Assembly (NCBI GenBank): GCA_017301975.1
Contig: JAFLEI010000012.1
Location: 110,204-174,203 of the forward strand
From: Verrucomicrobiota bacterium
Lineage (GTDB): Bacteria > Verrucomicrobiota > Verrucomicrobiia > Verrucomicrobiales > Verrucomicrobiaceae
Direction of reading: 5' to 3'
DNA: 64,000 nt
Shown piece after piece: positions 46,982-56,218 of this stretch; position 1 is the stretch's first letter; each line of letters opens with the position of its first letter. The notes under the pieces are model-generated. The model was given only the letters and a program-made list of their open reading frames with translations, was not told the DNA's origin and ran no database searches. Both the position numbers and the translations under genes were made by a program.

Positions 46982-47069
46982 ACTTTTCGGGTCTGCAGCA
47001 CCCGCAGGCAACCCAAAAAGGTGCGCCGTCCTCGCAGCCTTCTACAGCACGATGGCCCCCCCTGGCTAA

Positions 47070-50000
47070 TCACTTGCCAAGAAGAAACGCCAGCAGATCA
47101 GCCATCTGTTCCTTCGTAATCGCAGCTTCCAAGCCCACCGGCATCAGCGTGTGATCCAGCGATTTCATCTCCTTGATGGCGCTGCGGGCGATGGTTTCCT
47201 TGGCCCCGCCCATCATGGCAAGTACGATGCCGTCCCCCGTTTCGCTTTGAATGAGACCTGAGAGCGTGCGGCCATCTTTCGTTTCGACCGTGTAGGCGCT
47301 CCAGCGCGCCTCAAACATCCGGTTCGGGTCAAGGATGTCTGAGAGCAGTCCTTCCGGTGGCTTCACTTTCACGTCAGAGAGTGGCGGGCCGACATCGACG
47401 CCCAGTTCACCATGCTTGTGGCAGGTGATGCAAATGGTGGAGAACACTTGCTGCCCTCTTTTAGCGTTCCCTTTCATCGTTGTGGAGACCATGTAGTCCT
47501 GCACCACCTTCGCGCGGTCGCTGCTGGCTTCGCCGAAGAGTTTCTTGGCGAGTGTGGGCATCTCTCCGGTGCCGCGCTGGTAGCGCCAGCGGGTTTCCAC
47601 ATCGACCCAGGCAGTGGGGAATTCGCCTTTCTCCATGCGCTTGAACAAATCGAGCGCGGTGGTGGCGTTGGCGGTGAGGACAGGCACGAGATCCCGCTTC
47701 AAGGCCGGGCCCGCCTTGGGCAGAAGCTCATAGATGAGCGGCGCAGTGGTGGTGGCAGGGTATTTCCTCAGCAAAGCCAGCGCGGCCAGAGCAAGCTCCG
47801 GTGGCTGGCTGGTGGTGAGGAGCGTCTTTACGACGGGCTGCACAGCATCCCATTTGCGCTGGCCGAGCAGCGGCATGACAGCGAGGCGTTGATCGAGCGG
47901 AGATTTCGGGTCGGCGATGATTTCGTCGATCTCGGACTGGAGCATCGCGATTTCCTTGGCGGCTTCTTCGTGGCCTTTGGGCAGCTTGGCGAGGCCTTGC
48001 AGCAGTGCGGGCTTCCACCAAAGAAGTTTGCCGGGCTCTTTTTGCAGGAGGGAAAGCAGGGCAGTCACGTCTTCCGCCTCAGCATCAGCGATGGCACCCA
48101 GCGCAAAGGTGCGGATGGTCGTGCTGCGGGTTTCAGAGAAGGTTTTGAAGAAGTCGTCACCAAGGGAGCTCAGGATGCGGCCCATCTGCTTGCTGGCGGA
48201 GGAGGCGACCATCTTGGCCATCCACGGGTCTTCAGGATACTTCGCGATGAGGGCACTCAGCTCCTTCGCATCGCTGAGGCTCTGAGCTTTGAGAAAGGCC
48301 ACGCGCTCGGCATGCTCAGGTGGCACATCGCCCCAGCCGACTTCGGGAATGGCGTGGTATTGGCCGGGAACCTTGGCCACCAGCTTTTTCGTGCCCTTTG
48401 GCACGATGCGCCAGATGCGCCCTTCATTCTCCCCCTGACGCATGTCATGTGTCTTCACGAACTCTTCAGGGAAAAAGCGGGCGTGGTCGATCCAGCGGCG
48501 GTAGATGTCGCAGATGTAGATGGCACCGTCGGGACCTGTGGTGAAGTTCACCGGGCGGCTCCATTCATCGCTGCTGCGGAAAAACTCGGTGCGGTCACCC
48601 ACGCGTGTGGCTTTGAGAGAAGCGCCGTTGGGGGCGATCTTGTAGCGGGTGACAAGCTGCCCCGTGGGATCGGGAACGAAGACGTTGTTCTTCAGCTCGG
48701 GCATGAGCTGGCCACGATAGACCCCCAGGCCGGAACAGGCGGTGTTGGTGCCGGCGTGAGCGTCTGCGGTCGTGTGGGTGATCTGCAGCGGGAAGACGCG
48801 GGTGTCCGCGCCAAAGGGAGCGATGTCTTCATAGTTCTGCGTGATGCCGGCGTGGGGATTGCGCAGCATGGCCTCATAAGGCATGACGGTGAACATGAGG
48901 GGATTGCGGTTCGAGCAGTAGAAGTGGTGGCCCCAGTCATCAAACGCGCCGCCGTACTGGCCTTTGCCTCCTGTGGGGGTGATCTTGTCCGTCTTCGGGT
49001 CCCACTTGAAATTGCTGCCGGGGATGTTCACGACATCGGCGGGTTTGTCAGCGGGATAGATCTCACGCGCATCGAGGCCGTTGTTGAAGTGAATGCAACC
49101 ATCAGGGCCCCAGCGCGGTGCGCTGACCTGAAGCTGCGCGTGCTTCGGATTGAAGCCTTTGATGAGGGACTTGATCTCGTCCGCCTTGCCATCGCCATCG
49201 GTGTCTTTGAGGAAAAGGATCTGGGAGCGGGTGGTGGCGATGAGTCCACCATTGTAAGGAAGGAGGCCCTGCACGTTGTCCATGTGATCAGCAAACGTGA
49301 CGGCCTTGTCCATGCGGCCGTCGCCGTCTTCATCGGTCAGCAGTTGAATGCGGGAGAGCCAGGGATCGCCGGCATTTGGGGGACCAAGAGGGTAGTCGCG
49401 CATGTCCGCCACATACATGCGGCCCTGGGCGTCCCAGGTGCATTCGACGGGATCGAGCACGAGGGGTTCGGCGGCGACGAGCTGCACTTCATAATCGCCG
49501 TCCATCTGGATGCGCTTCATCGACTCCTCGGGTGAAAGTGCCTTTTCCTGGCCAGCGCGCACGCTGACATCGCTGCCGCCGCTGGCCTGAATGGCGCTCC
49601 ACTTCTCTTTGAACTCGCCGAGAGGATACAATTCGTAGCGACGCACGAGCATTTCCGCGCCTTCGGTTTGCAGCAAGATTTTGCCTTCAGCGGGTTTGCA
49701 GTCGAAGGCTTCATTCACCATCGCGCCATTGACGAAATATTGCAGCGTGTCGCCTTTGGCGATGACTTCGAGGCGGTTCCACTCACCCGAGGGGGACTCG
49801 ACATCTTCGCGACCACGGAAGCCGACCTTGTCCGCCCAGTCCACATCGCGGTGCTTCCAGTTGATGCGGCCTTTGGTGACGGTCTGGCGGGGCTCGCCCT
49901 TCTTCCAGATTTTTTCTTTGTCGCGATCGAGCGTGTACTCGGAGGAAAGGGAGGTCGTCAATTCGGTGCCGTCGGCGAGCTTGGGCGAAAGCACGAGGAT

Positions 50001-50417
50001 GTCGCCCACACCGCCCTCAATGATCTGCGCCTCGATGCTGGCCATCCAGGTGTCGGCATAAGCACCGTGCGGGCCGTAGGCGTGGAGGAGGATGCCGTTG
50101 TCCTTGGCGGCCTTCTCGCGCTTGCCCCAGGTTTTGGTGCCCCACTTGAATTCGAGCACAAGGTGGTAGTCGCGGAAGTTTTCCTTGGTGGCGACGTAGC
50201 CGTAACCGCGACCGCTGATGTGAAAGGTGCCGTCTTTGTCGAAGGTCCAGATGTCCTTGGGGGCGTCATGGAAATCGGCCTTGGGATTGACGTGGTATTC
50301 AACGTTCCCGGATTTGATGACATCGAGAAGATTGATCTTCGCTTTGACGGGTTCGGCGGCAGACAGCAAGCCTGCGGAAAACACCGGGAGCATGGACAAA
50401 AATGAGGAAAGGCGCAT
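47070..50417 (-). CDS. DUF1080 plus PVC-type haem-binding CxxCH fusion protein
   Basis: This 1115-residue exported protein starts with a signal peptide. An N-terminal DUF1080 concanavalin-like domain (about residues 25-275, including FHISGRGYGYVATKENFRDY and GEWNRLEVIAKG) is followed by a propeller-like haem-protein domain (VECTWDAQGRMYVADMRDYP; DTDGDGKADEIKS; ITHTTADAHAG), helical repeats and a C-terminal cytochrome c domain with ITCHKHG preceding a GPPLSDV segment. Such proteins are common in Planctomycetes and Verrucomicrobia; their electron partner and substrate are unknown. The DUF1080 part is almost the same as the separate protein at 51164. Confidence 0.93.
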   Translation of the reverse strand: MRLSSFLSMLPVFSAGLLSAAEPVKAKINLLDVIKSGNVEYHVNPKADFHDAPKDIWTFDKDGTFHISGRGYGYVATKENFRDYHLVLEFKWGTKTWGKREKAAKDNGILLHAYGPHGAYADTWMASIEAQIIEGGVGDILVLSPKLADGTELTTSLSSEYTLDRDKEKIWKKGEPRQTVTKGRINWKHRDVDWADKVGFRGREDVESPSGEWNRLEVIAKGDTLQYFVNGAMVNEAFDCKPAEGKILLQTEGAEMLVRRYELYPLGEFKEKWSAIQASGGSDVSVRAGQEKALSPEESMKRIQMDGDYEVQLVAAEPLVLDPVECTWDAQGRMYVADMRDYPLGPPNAGDPWLSRIQLLTDEDGDGRMDKAVTFADHMDNVQGLLPYNGGLIATTRSQILFLKDTDGDGKADEIKSLIKGFNPKHAQLQVSAPRWGPDGCIHFNNGLDAREIYPADKPADVVNIPGSNFKWDPKTDKITPTGGKGQYGGAFDDWGHHFYCSNRNPLMFTVMPYEAMLRNPHAGITQNYEDIAPFGADTRVFPLQITHTTADAHAGTNTACSGLGVYRGQLMPELKNNVFVPDPTGQLVTRYKIAPNGASLKATRVGDRTEFFRSSDEWSRPVNFTTGPDGAIYICDIYRRWIDHARFFPEEFVKTHDMRQGENEGRIWRIVPKGTKKLVAKVPGQYHAIPEVGWGDVPPEHAERVAFLKAQSLSDAKELSALIAKYPEDPWMAKMVASSASKQMGRILSSLGDDFFKTFSETRSTTIRTFALGAIADAEAEDVTALLSLLQKEPGKLLWWKPALLQGLAKLPKGHEEAAKEIAMLQSEIDEIIADPKSPLDQRLAVMPLLGQRKWDAVQPVVKTLLTTSQPPELALAALALLRKYPATTTAPLIYELLPKAGPALKRDLVPVLTANATTALDLFKRMEKGEFPTAWVDVETRWRYQRGTGEMPTLAKKLFGEASSDRAKVVQDYMVSTTMKGNAKRGQQVFSTICITCHKHGELGVDVGPPLSDVKVKPPEGLLSDILDPNRMFEARWSAYTVETKDGRTLSGLIQSETGDGIVLAMMGGAKETIARSAIKEMKSLDHTLMPVGLEAAITKEQMADLLAFLLGK

Positions 50418-50532
50418 GAGGTGATTACGGCGTGAGTGAGCAGACCATTACGGCGCGGCTGCTGATGATGCAGACACGATTGAGGCCAAATTTGGTGCTT
50501 TTGTGACGGAAGGGGTGGCGAAGCCCCATTGA
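50418..50532. other. Gap upstream of the fusion gene
   Basis: This gap should hold the promoter of the minus-strand fusion gene. I see no convincing promoter motif and no coding region. Confidence 0.4.
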
Positions 50533-50826
50533 GACTTGCGCAATAGACTGACATTGCTGTCTTGAAGGCCAACGGCCTTCCGGATCATAGCCCAGGGGGC
50601 GGCCAGCTTGTCCTTCGAAGCTCGCAGAGCGGAGGAGGAAGCCTCAGCGAGGCGGCCCTGGGTTGCCGCAACGCATCGGCAAGCAAACCCATCGCTTCGC
50701 CGCAGCCTGTCGGGCACCAGCAGCGCCTGTAAGACGCCCGCCGCACGCCTGCGCGCAACAGGGTCGAAAACCACGACGGCCATTCCCTCCCTAGTGCCGT
50801 CCGGTCGTCAGTCTATTTCGCAAGCC
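50533..50826. mobile_element. MITE-like element, copy 1 (294 bp)
   Basis: Terminal inverted repeats of about 20 bases: GCAATAGACTGAC-type left end at 50533-50552 and a complement at 50807-50826 (two mismatches). Inside are AAGGCC/GGCCTT and CCCAGGG/CCCTGGG pairs and a GCCTC-AGC-GAGGC hairpin. No transposase is encoded, so it would need one in trans. Confidence 0.7.
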
Positions 50827-50832
50827 TGTTGA

Positions 50833-51099
50833 GACTTGCGCAATAGACTGACATTGCTGTCTTGAAGGCCAACGGCCTTCCGGATCATAGCCCAGGGTCA
50901 GCCGAGCCTCAGCGAGGCGACCCTGGGTTGACGCAACGCATCGGCAAGCAAACCCATCGCTTCGCCGCGGCCTGCCGGGCGCCAGCAGCGTCTGCAAAGC
51001 GCCCCGCCGCACGCTTGCGCGCAACAGGGGCGAAAACCACCACGACCATTCTCTACCGAGCCGAGCGCCGCCCGGTCGTGTCAGTCTATTGCACAAGCC
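50833..51099. mobile_element. MITE-like element, copy 2 (267 bp)
   Basis: The same ends as copy 1 (left 50833-50852, right 51080-51099, two mismatches between arms) and the same inner hairpins, with an internal stretch of about 30 bases missing near 50897. It is six bases after copy 1 in the same orientation, so the two make a direct tandem repeat. The gap 51100-51163 contains nothing recognisable. Confidence 0.7.
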
Positions 51100-51163
51100 T
51101 AAATAGGGCAGGATGCGAGGCCGCGAATCTCCCCCATTACCGACAGCCAGGAACGCCAGTGTC

Positions 51164-51982
51164 CTACTTCTCTTTAAACTCGCCCAAGGGATAGAGTTCA
51201 TAGCGGCGCACAATCATTTCTGCGCCTTCGGTTTGAATGAGAATTTTGCCCTCGCTGGGTTTGCAGTCGAAGGCCTCGTTCACCAGGGTGCCGTTAAGAA
51301 AGTACTGCAGCGTGTCGCCTTTGGCGATGACTTCGAAACGGTTCCATTCACCGGTGGGTGACTCCACCTCTTCGCGGCCTCGGTAGCCGACTTTGTCCGC
51401 CCAGTCCACATCGCGGTTTTTCCAGTTGATCCGGCCGCTGGTGACGGTTTGACGTTGCTCGCCTTTCTTCCAAATTTTCTCTTTGTCGCGGTCAAGGGTG
51501 TACTCGGAGGACAGCGAGGTCGTCAGTTCGGTGCCATCGGCGAGTTTGGGCGAGAGCACGAGGATATCGCCCACACCGCCTTCAATGATTTGCGCCTCAA
51601 TGCTCGCCATCCAGGTTCCGCCGACAGTGCCGTGAGGGCCGTAGGCATGGAGCAGGATGCCGTTGTCCCGCGCCGCTTTCTCGCGCTTGCCCCAGGTCTT
51701 GGTGCCCCATTTGAATTCGAGCACAAGATGGTAGTCGCGGAAGTTTTCCTTGGTGGCGACATAGCCGTAACCACGACCGCTGATGTGGAAGGTTCCATCG
51801 GCGGCGAAGGTCCAGACATCCTTGGGATCATCATGAAAATCGGACTTCGGATTGATGTGGTAGTCCACATTGCCGGACTTGATCACTTCAAGCAGATTGA
51901 TCTTCGCTTTGACCGGCTCGGCAGCGTGAAGAAGGCCGGAGGAACAGAGCGAAAGGATGGACAAGATGGGAAGAATGCGCAT
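51164..51982 (-). CDS. Exported DUF1080 protein, near copy of the fusion N-terminus
   Basis: This 272-residue protein has a signal peptide and a DUF1080 domain that matches the N-terminal part of the protein at 47070-50417 along its whole length (for example INLLEVIKSGNVDYH and GYVATKENFRDY). It ends with GEFKEK and a stop, just where the longer protein goes on into its propeller. Either a duplication of the domain or a gene fusion could explain this. DUF1080 is a lectin-like fold often found in sugar-active exported proteins. Function unknown. Confidence 0.9.
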   Translation of the reverse strand: MRILPILSILSLCSSGLLHAAEPVKAKINLLEVIKSGNVDYHINPKSDFHDDPKDVWTFAADGTFHISGRGYGYVATKENFRDYHLVLEFKWGTKTWGKREKAARDNGILLHAYGPHGTVGGTWMASIEAQIIEGGVGDILVLSPKLADGTELTTSLSSEYTLDRDKEKIWKKGEQRQTVTSGRINWKNRDVDWADKVGYRGREEVESPTGEWNRFEVIAKGDTLQYFLNGTLVNEAFDCKPSEGKILIQTEGAEMIVRRYELYPLGEFKEK

Positions 51983-52561
51983 GAGATGAATACGACGAGG
52001 GTGAGCGTACTATTACGGCCTGGCCCTGCGCGATGCAGACACGATTGAAGCTAAACGTGGTGCTTTTGTGACGAAGCCCCAGCCTTGTTCTCCATTGTTA
52101 GACTTGCTCGCCAGGCAGGTTGCTCCGGCTGAAGTCTCAGCGCAGCAAAGTAGCCTTGTTCCTGTGGAACAAGGAACGCTCCGCCTCGCCCCAGACGCTT
52201 AACAATGTAAAACTAGGGGTCGTGTGAAAGCCTCGTCAACCCCCGCGAGAACATCCAGTCCAGCCCAGCCCTCTCGCTCCGAACGTCCATCTCCGAAAGC
52301 CCGTAGGGCTGGCACAAAAGTAGCCGTGGGTGCCAACCCACGGAACCGCACCACCCACATCTCTCAAATCCCGTGGAACCGCGTAGCGGTGACACAAAGC
52401 TGCCGCGACACCCAACGGCTGAAAAGCCCTCAAAACGAGATTCTCAAACACGGCCTCGCTCCGCCCCGGGGCAGGGACCACAGCCGGTGGAAGCCCGGAC
52501 TCGCACGCACGCCGCGGCTTGCAGCGCGATGCGGGATTTTATCCGCCCGCGTTCACCTGAC
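51983..52561. repeat. Gene-free 580-base gap rich in structured repeats
   Basis: This gap holds hairpin B copy 1 (52154-52174), then a modular structured repeat: AGCCC-GTA-GGGCT (52298-52310) followed by GGCACAAAAG, CCGTGGGT-GCCA-ACCCACGG (52324-52343) and ACCGC-GTA-GCGGT (52378-52390) followed by GACACAAAGC. No coding region is supported. The promoter of the DUF1080 gene must lie at the left end. Confidence 0.6.
52154..52174. repeat. Dispersed hairpin repeat B, copy 1
   Basis: CCTTGTTCC-TGT-GGAACAAGG, preceded by GCAAAGTAG and followed by AACGCTCCGCC. Copy 2 is at 62859-62879 with a compensatory change in the stem. Confidence 0.75.
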
Positions 52562-53758
52562 TCAGGAGAGCTTGTTGCGGAAGTCGGCGTATCCGAAGCG
52601 GCGCACGACCCGATACTCCTTCGTCGCAGGATCATAGATCGCGATGTCGGGATGCGGCACGCCGTTAAACGTGGTTGTCTTGACCATCGTGTAATGCGCC
52701 ATGTCAGCGAAGACAAGGCGCTGACCGATACGCAAGGGCTCGGGAAATGAGAAGCCGCTCAGCACATCGCCCGCAAGGCAGGACATGCCCCCCATCTTGT
52801 ACTCGTACGGGTGCTCTCCGGGCAGGCCCGCCCCAAAAATATACGGGCGGTAGGGCATCTCCAGCGTGTCCGGCATATGAGCCGTGGCGGAGATATCGAG
52901 AATGGCAGTCGGAGTCGGTGCCTCAATGATGTCCTGCACTTCAGCGATCAGGTAGCCGGTGTTCAGGCCCGCGGCTTCGCCGGGTTCGATGTAAACATCC
53001 TTGCCCCACCGTTCGCGGAAGGTGCGCAGCACGCGGATGAGAAGGTCCACATCGTAGTCTTTGCGGGTGATGTGGTGACCGCCACCCATGTTCACCCACT
53101 GCACCTGCTCAAGAAGTCGTGGAAACCGGCGTTCCACCGCAGCCAACGTGCGCTCCAGCACATCGGAATCCTGTTCGCACAGCGCATGAAAGTGCAGTCC
53201 TTCGATGCCTGTCAGATCTTCGCCTTCGAGCAGGTCGGAGCGAATGCCAAGACGGCACCCGGGTGAGCAGGGATCGTAGAGCGAGACCTCGACTTCGGAG
53301 TGCTCCGGGTTCACGCGGATGCCCGGGCTGGGCGCATGGCCGGTGGCGGCTTTGGCGGCATCAAGCATGGGCTTGAACTTCCGGAACTGCGCAAGCGAGT
53401 TGAAGCTCAGGTGATGCGAGATGGGAATGATCTGCTGCATCTCCCGTTCTTTAAAGGCCGGCGCATACACATGCACCTCCTTGCCAAATTCCTGCGCCAG
53501 CAGCGCCTCGTTCAATCCGCTCGCGCAGCAGCCGCTGAGGTATTCGCGCATGATCGGGAACACGCTGAACATTGAAAAGCCCTTCAGCGCCAGCAGCACT
53601 CGCGCACCGGATTCGCTCTGCACACGGGCGAGCTTTTCCATGTTTTGCCGCAGCAGCGCCACATCCACCACATAGGCGGGGGTCTCGATGGCATTGACGT
53701 CAAACGAGGGGGCGGGCTGCTCGTAAACGTGCGGGGGCGTGAAGTCGGTGGATGCCAT
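52562..53758 (-). CDS. nspC: Carboxynorspermidine decarboxylase
   Basis: This 398-residue PLP enzyme of the alanine-racemase-fold decarboxylase group makes norspermidine or spermidine from its carboxylated precursor. The PLP lysine is Lys59 in VLLALKGFSMFS. ASGLNEALLAQEFGKEVHVYAP, GLHFHALCEQDSD and GGGHHITRKDYD are characteristic, and the catalytic cysteine region SCLAGDVLSGF follows. The partner, carboxynorspermidine dehydrogenase, is not adjacent. Cytoplasmic. It follows the kdgK-like gene after a terminator, so it is probably transcribed on its own. Confidence 0.93.
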   Translation of the reverse strand: MASTDFTPPHVYEQPAPSFDVNAIETPAYVVDVALLRQNMEKLARVQSESGARVLLALKGFSMFSVFPIMREYLSGCCASGLNEALLAQEFGKEVHVYAPAFKEREMQQIIPISHHLSFNSLAQFRKFKPMLDAAKAATGHAPSPGIRVNPEHSEVEVSLYDPCSPGCRLGIRSDLLEGEDLTGIEGLHFHALCEQDSDVLERTLAAVERRFPRLLEQVQWVNMGGGHHITRKDYDVDLLIRVLRTFRERWGKDVYIEPGEAAGLNTGYLIAEVQDIIEAPTPTAILDISATAHMPDTLEMPYRPYIFGAGLPGEHPYEYKMGGMSCLAGDVLSGFSFPEPLRIGQRLVFADMAHYTMVKTTTFNGVPHPDIAIYDPATKEYRVVRRFGYADFRNKLS

Positions 53759-53840
53759 GGGGACACGCAGAATAGCGGCTCACATCCGCCCCGCAAGAGT
53801 CTCTCGTGCGTTGTTTACGGGGCAGGGGGACTAAACACGC

Positions 53841-53882
53841 ACAAAAAAAATCTGCATCGCGGAAGACGCCGCGATGCAGATT
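53841..53882 (-). terminator. Intrinsic terminator of the KDG-kinase-like gene
   Basis: A 14-base perfect stem (53849-53862 with 53869-53882) with a 6-base loop. Read leftward it runs into TTTTTTTT, so it ends the minus-strand gene stopping at 53917. Confidence 0.93.
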
Positions 53883-53916
53883 CCAATTCATTCAAGCGGG
53901 ACGCTTGAGCTGCGGC

Positions 53917-55014
53917 TTAGCGCACCACACGTGCACCGCCGCCGCCGATGGTCTTCTCGACTTCCTTGCGCGTGGCCATCGAGGTGTCACCAGGGGTGGT
54001 GGAAGCCAGCGCACCATGGGCTGCGCCGTATTCGACCGCCTTCTGCGCATCGTTGAACTCCATGAAGCCAAACTGCACGCCGGAGGCAAAGCTGTCGCCA
54101 CCGCCGACACGGTCAAGGATTTCGAGGTCAGGATACTTGCGGCTTTCGTGGAATTTGCCGTCGTGCCAGAGAATGGCCGACCAGTCGTTGACGGTCGCCG
54201 TCTTCACGCCGCGCAGCGTGGTGGCAGCCACCTTGAAGTTGGGGAAGTCCTTCACCGCTGTCTCGATCATCGCCTTGAAGGCATCGAGTTCGATCTTGGA
54301 GATGTTGTGGTCCACGCCTTTGACTTCGAAGCCGAGCGACGCCGTGAAGTCTTCTTCATTGCCGATCATGACATCGACATACTTTGCGATCTCGCGGTTC
54401 ACTTCCTGCGCCTTCTTGAGCCCGCCAATCGTTTTCCACAGCGAGGGGCGGTAGTTCAGATCGTAGCTGACGATGGTGCCGTATTTGTTGGCGGCCTTCA
54501 CAGCCTCCACGGTGACTTCCGCAGTCGTCGCGGAAAGAGCCGCGTAAATGCCGCCCGTGTGGAACCAGCGCACACCGAGTTTGCCAAAGATATGATCCCA
54601 GTCGATGTCGCCCGGCTTGATCTGCGAGGCCGCCGTGTTGCCACGGTCAGGATTGCCTACGGCACCACGGATGCCGAAGCCTCGCTCGGTGAAGTTCAGG
54701 CCGTTGCGGACCGTGCGGCCGATGCCGTCATCTTCACGCCACTGGATGAAGTCGGTGGCCACGCCGCCCTGCATGATGAAATCCTCAATGAGATGCCCCA
54801 CCTCGTTGTCCACGAAGGCGGTCACCACCGCGGTCTTGTAGCCAAAGCATTTTCTCAGGCCGCGTGACGTGTTGTACTCGCCGCCGCCTTCCCAGGCCTG
54901 GAATTGACGGGCGGTGCGGATGCGGCCCTCGCCGGGGTCAAGGCGGAGCATGACTTCGCCGAGTGAGATTTGATCGAAGGCGCAGGATTCGCGGGGTTTG
55001 ATGGAGAGACTCAT
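53917..55014 (-). CDS. kdgK: PfkB-family sugar kinase, probable 2-dehydro-3-deoxygluconokinase
   Basis: This 365-residue kinase has the PfkB features: GEVMLRLDPGEGR at the start, WEGGGEYNTSRGLRKCFG (the first signature) and EILDRVGGGDSFASGV (the second, with the catalytic aspartate of GGGD). The layout resembles bacterial 2-dehydro-3-deoxygluconate kinases, which phosphorylate KDG from uronate breakdown. Other PfkB sugars cannot be excluded. The hydroxyacid dehydrogenase gene lies 54 bases upstream in the same direction, so the two are likely one operon. Confidence 0.8.
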   Translation of the reverse strand: MSLSIKPRESCAFDQISLGEVMLRLDPGEGRIRTARQFQAWEGGGEYNTSRGLRKCFGYKTAVVTAFVDNEVGHLIEDFIMQGGVATDFIQWREDDGIGRTVRNGLNFTERGFGIRGAVGNPDRGNTAASQIKPGDIDWDHIFGKLGVRWFHTGGIYAALSATTAEVTVEAVKAANKYGTIVSYDLNYRPSLWKTIGGLKKAQEVNREIAKYVDVMIGNEEDFTASLGFEVKGVDHNISKIELDAFKAMIETAVKDFPNFKVAATTLRGVKTATVNDWSAILWHDGKFHESRKYPDLEILDRVGGGDSFASGVQFGFMEFNDAQKAVEYGAAHGALASTTPGDTSMATRKEVEKTIGGGGARVVR

Positions 55015-55068
55015 GATTGGAAAAGGGTCGGGATAATGATTGAATCTGGAAAACTGTAAACGGCGATC

Positions 55069-56034
55069 TCAGAACGTGTTGGCCTGGGCGTGCGGCTTCT
55101 TGCCTTCGAGGAAAAGCGTGAGGTTTTCCACGGCGCAGCAAGCCTGGCGCTGCACGCTCTCATGCGTGCGGGAGCCGATGTGCGGCGTCACGATGCAGTT
55201 CGGCAGTCTGAGCAACGGGTGGTCCGCCTTCGGGGGTTCCACATCCAGCACATCGGTGCCGTAGCCTGCCACCTGGCCGGACTGCAGCGCGGCCACCATG
55301 TCATCCGTGTGGACGATCTCACCGCGGGCGCAGTTGAGGATGATCACTCCCTTTTTCATCTTGGCGATGGAGGCGGTGCAGATCATGTCCTGCGTCTCTG
55401 GCGTGAGGTTCGTGTGCAGCGAGAGATAGTCCGAGCACGCGAAAATCTCATCCAGCGTGGCGGCGCGCTTCACGTTGTACTGCGAGGCAAATTTTTCGTC
55501 CCAGTAGAGGTCGTAGCCCACGACTTCCATGCCAAATGCGCGGGCGCGGATCGCCACTTCTTTGCCGATGCGGCCCAGGCCCACGATGCCAATCGTCTTG
55601 CCCATCACCTCATGGCCCGTCTTGCGCTTCCAGCCGCCGGAGCGCGTGGAGTCCGTGTGGAAGTAAAAGTTTTTCTCCAGTGCCAGAAGCAGCAGGAACG
55701 TATGCTCGGCCACGGTCGTGTGGTTCACACCCGGCGTGAACAGCACGGGGATCTTGAATTCGGTGGCGCTCTTCACGTCGATTTTGTCCAGCCCGATGCC
55801 ATACTTGCTGATAACCTTGAGGCGCGGGAGGGATTTTTCAATCACCGCGCGGGTGATGGCGTCATCACCGCAGATGAAGGCGTCAAACTCGCCGGCAAGC
55901 TCAAGCATGCGCGATTCAGGCAGCGGCCCACGTTCGCTGACGACCTCGAAACCGGCGGCTGTCATCAGGTCGTGATGCCGGCCGGGGGTGTCTTGAAATG
56001 ACGTGGTGGTGAGGAGGACGCGGGTTGAGCTCAT
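55069..56034 (-). CDS. D-2-hydroxyacid dehydrogenase (phosphoglycerate dehydrogenase-like)
   Basis: This 321-residue NAD enzyme has a substrate domain, VMGKTIGIVGLGRIGKEVA for the dinucleotide, then catalytic residues in NCARGEIV (Arg), DVLDVEPP (Glu) and TPHIGSRTHES (His). It lacks the C-terminal ACT domain of regulated SerA. It could reduce a hydroxypyruvate or related keto-acid. Being upstream of a KDG-kinase-like gene suggests a part in sugar-acid metabolism rather than serine synthesis. Confidence 0.88.
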   Translation of the reverse strand: MSSTRVLLTTTSFQDTPGRHHDLMTAAGFEVVSERGPLPESRMLELAGEFDAFICGDDAITRAVIEKSLPRLKVISKYGIGLDKIDVKSATEFKIPVLFTPGVNHTTVAEHTFLLLLALEKNFYFHTDSTRSGGWKRKTGHEVMGKTIGIVGLGRIGKEVAIRARAFGMEVVGYDLYWDEKFASQYNVKRAATLDEIFACSDYLSLHTNLTPETQDMICTASIAKMKKGVIILNCARGEIVHTDDMVAALQSGQVAGYGTDVLDVEPPKADHPLLRLPNCIVTPHIGSRTHESVQRQACCAVENLTLFLEGKKPHAQANTF

Positions 56035-56218
56035 GAAGAAGAATGGGTGGTCAGATTTTGGCAGGAGGGGACTTCATAGCGGGCGGCGCGCCCGCCGCAT
56101 CCACGAAAATAAGAAAAAACGGGTTTCATCCGTCCGTCCGTTATTCTTCCCTTTTCAAGCACGCTTCTGAAGGACTGAGCTGAAAACTCCCCATTGGAAT
56201 TAAAGCAGAAAAGGCTTA

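Noticed and set aside
47412..49535. A 707-codon open frame on the plus strand
   Set aside because: It lies antisense inside the DUF1080-CxxCH fusion gene, whose protein has clear domains; the antisense product is low-complexity H, G, V and R with no domain.
50533..51099. Short open frames of about 75-140 codons inside the MITE pair
   Set aside because: They follow the repeat rather than a gene; both strands are open at once and the products are low-complexity with no start signals.
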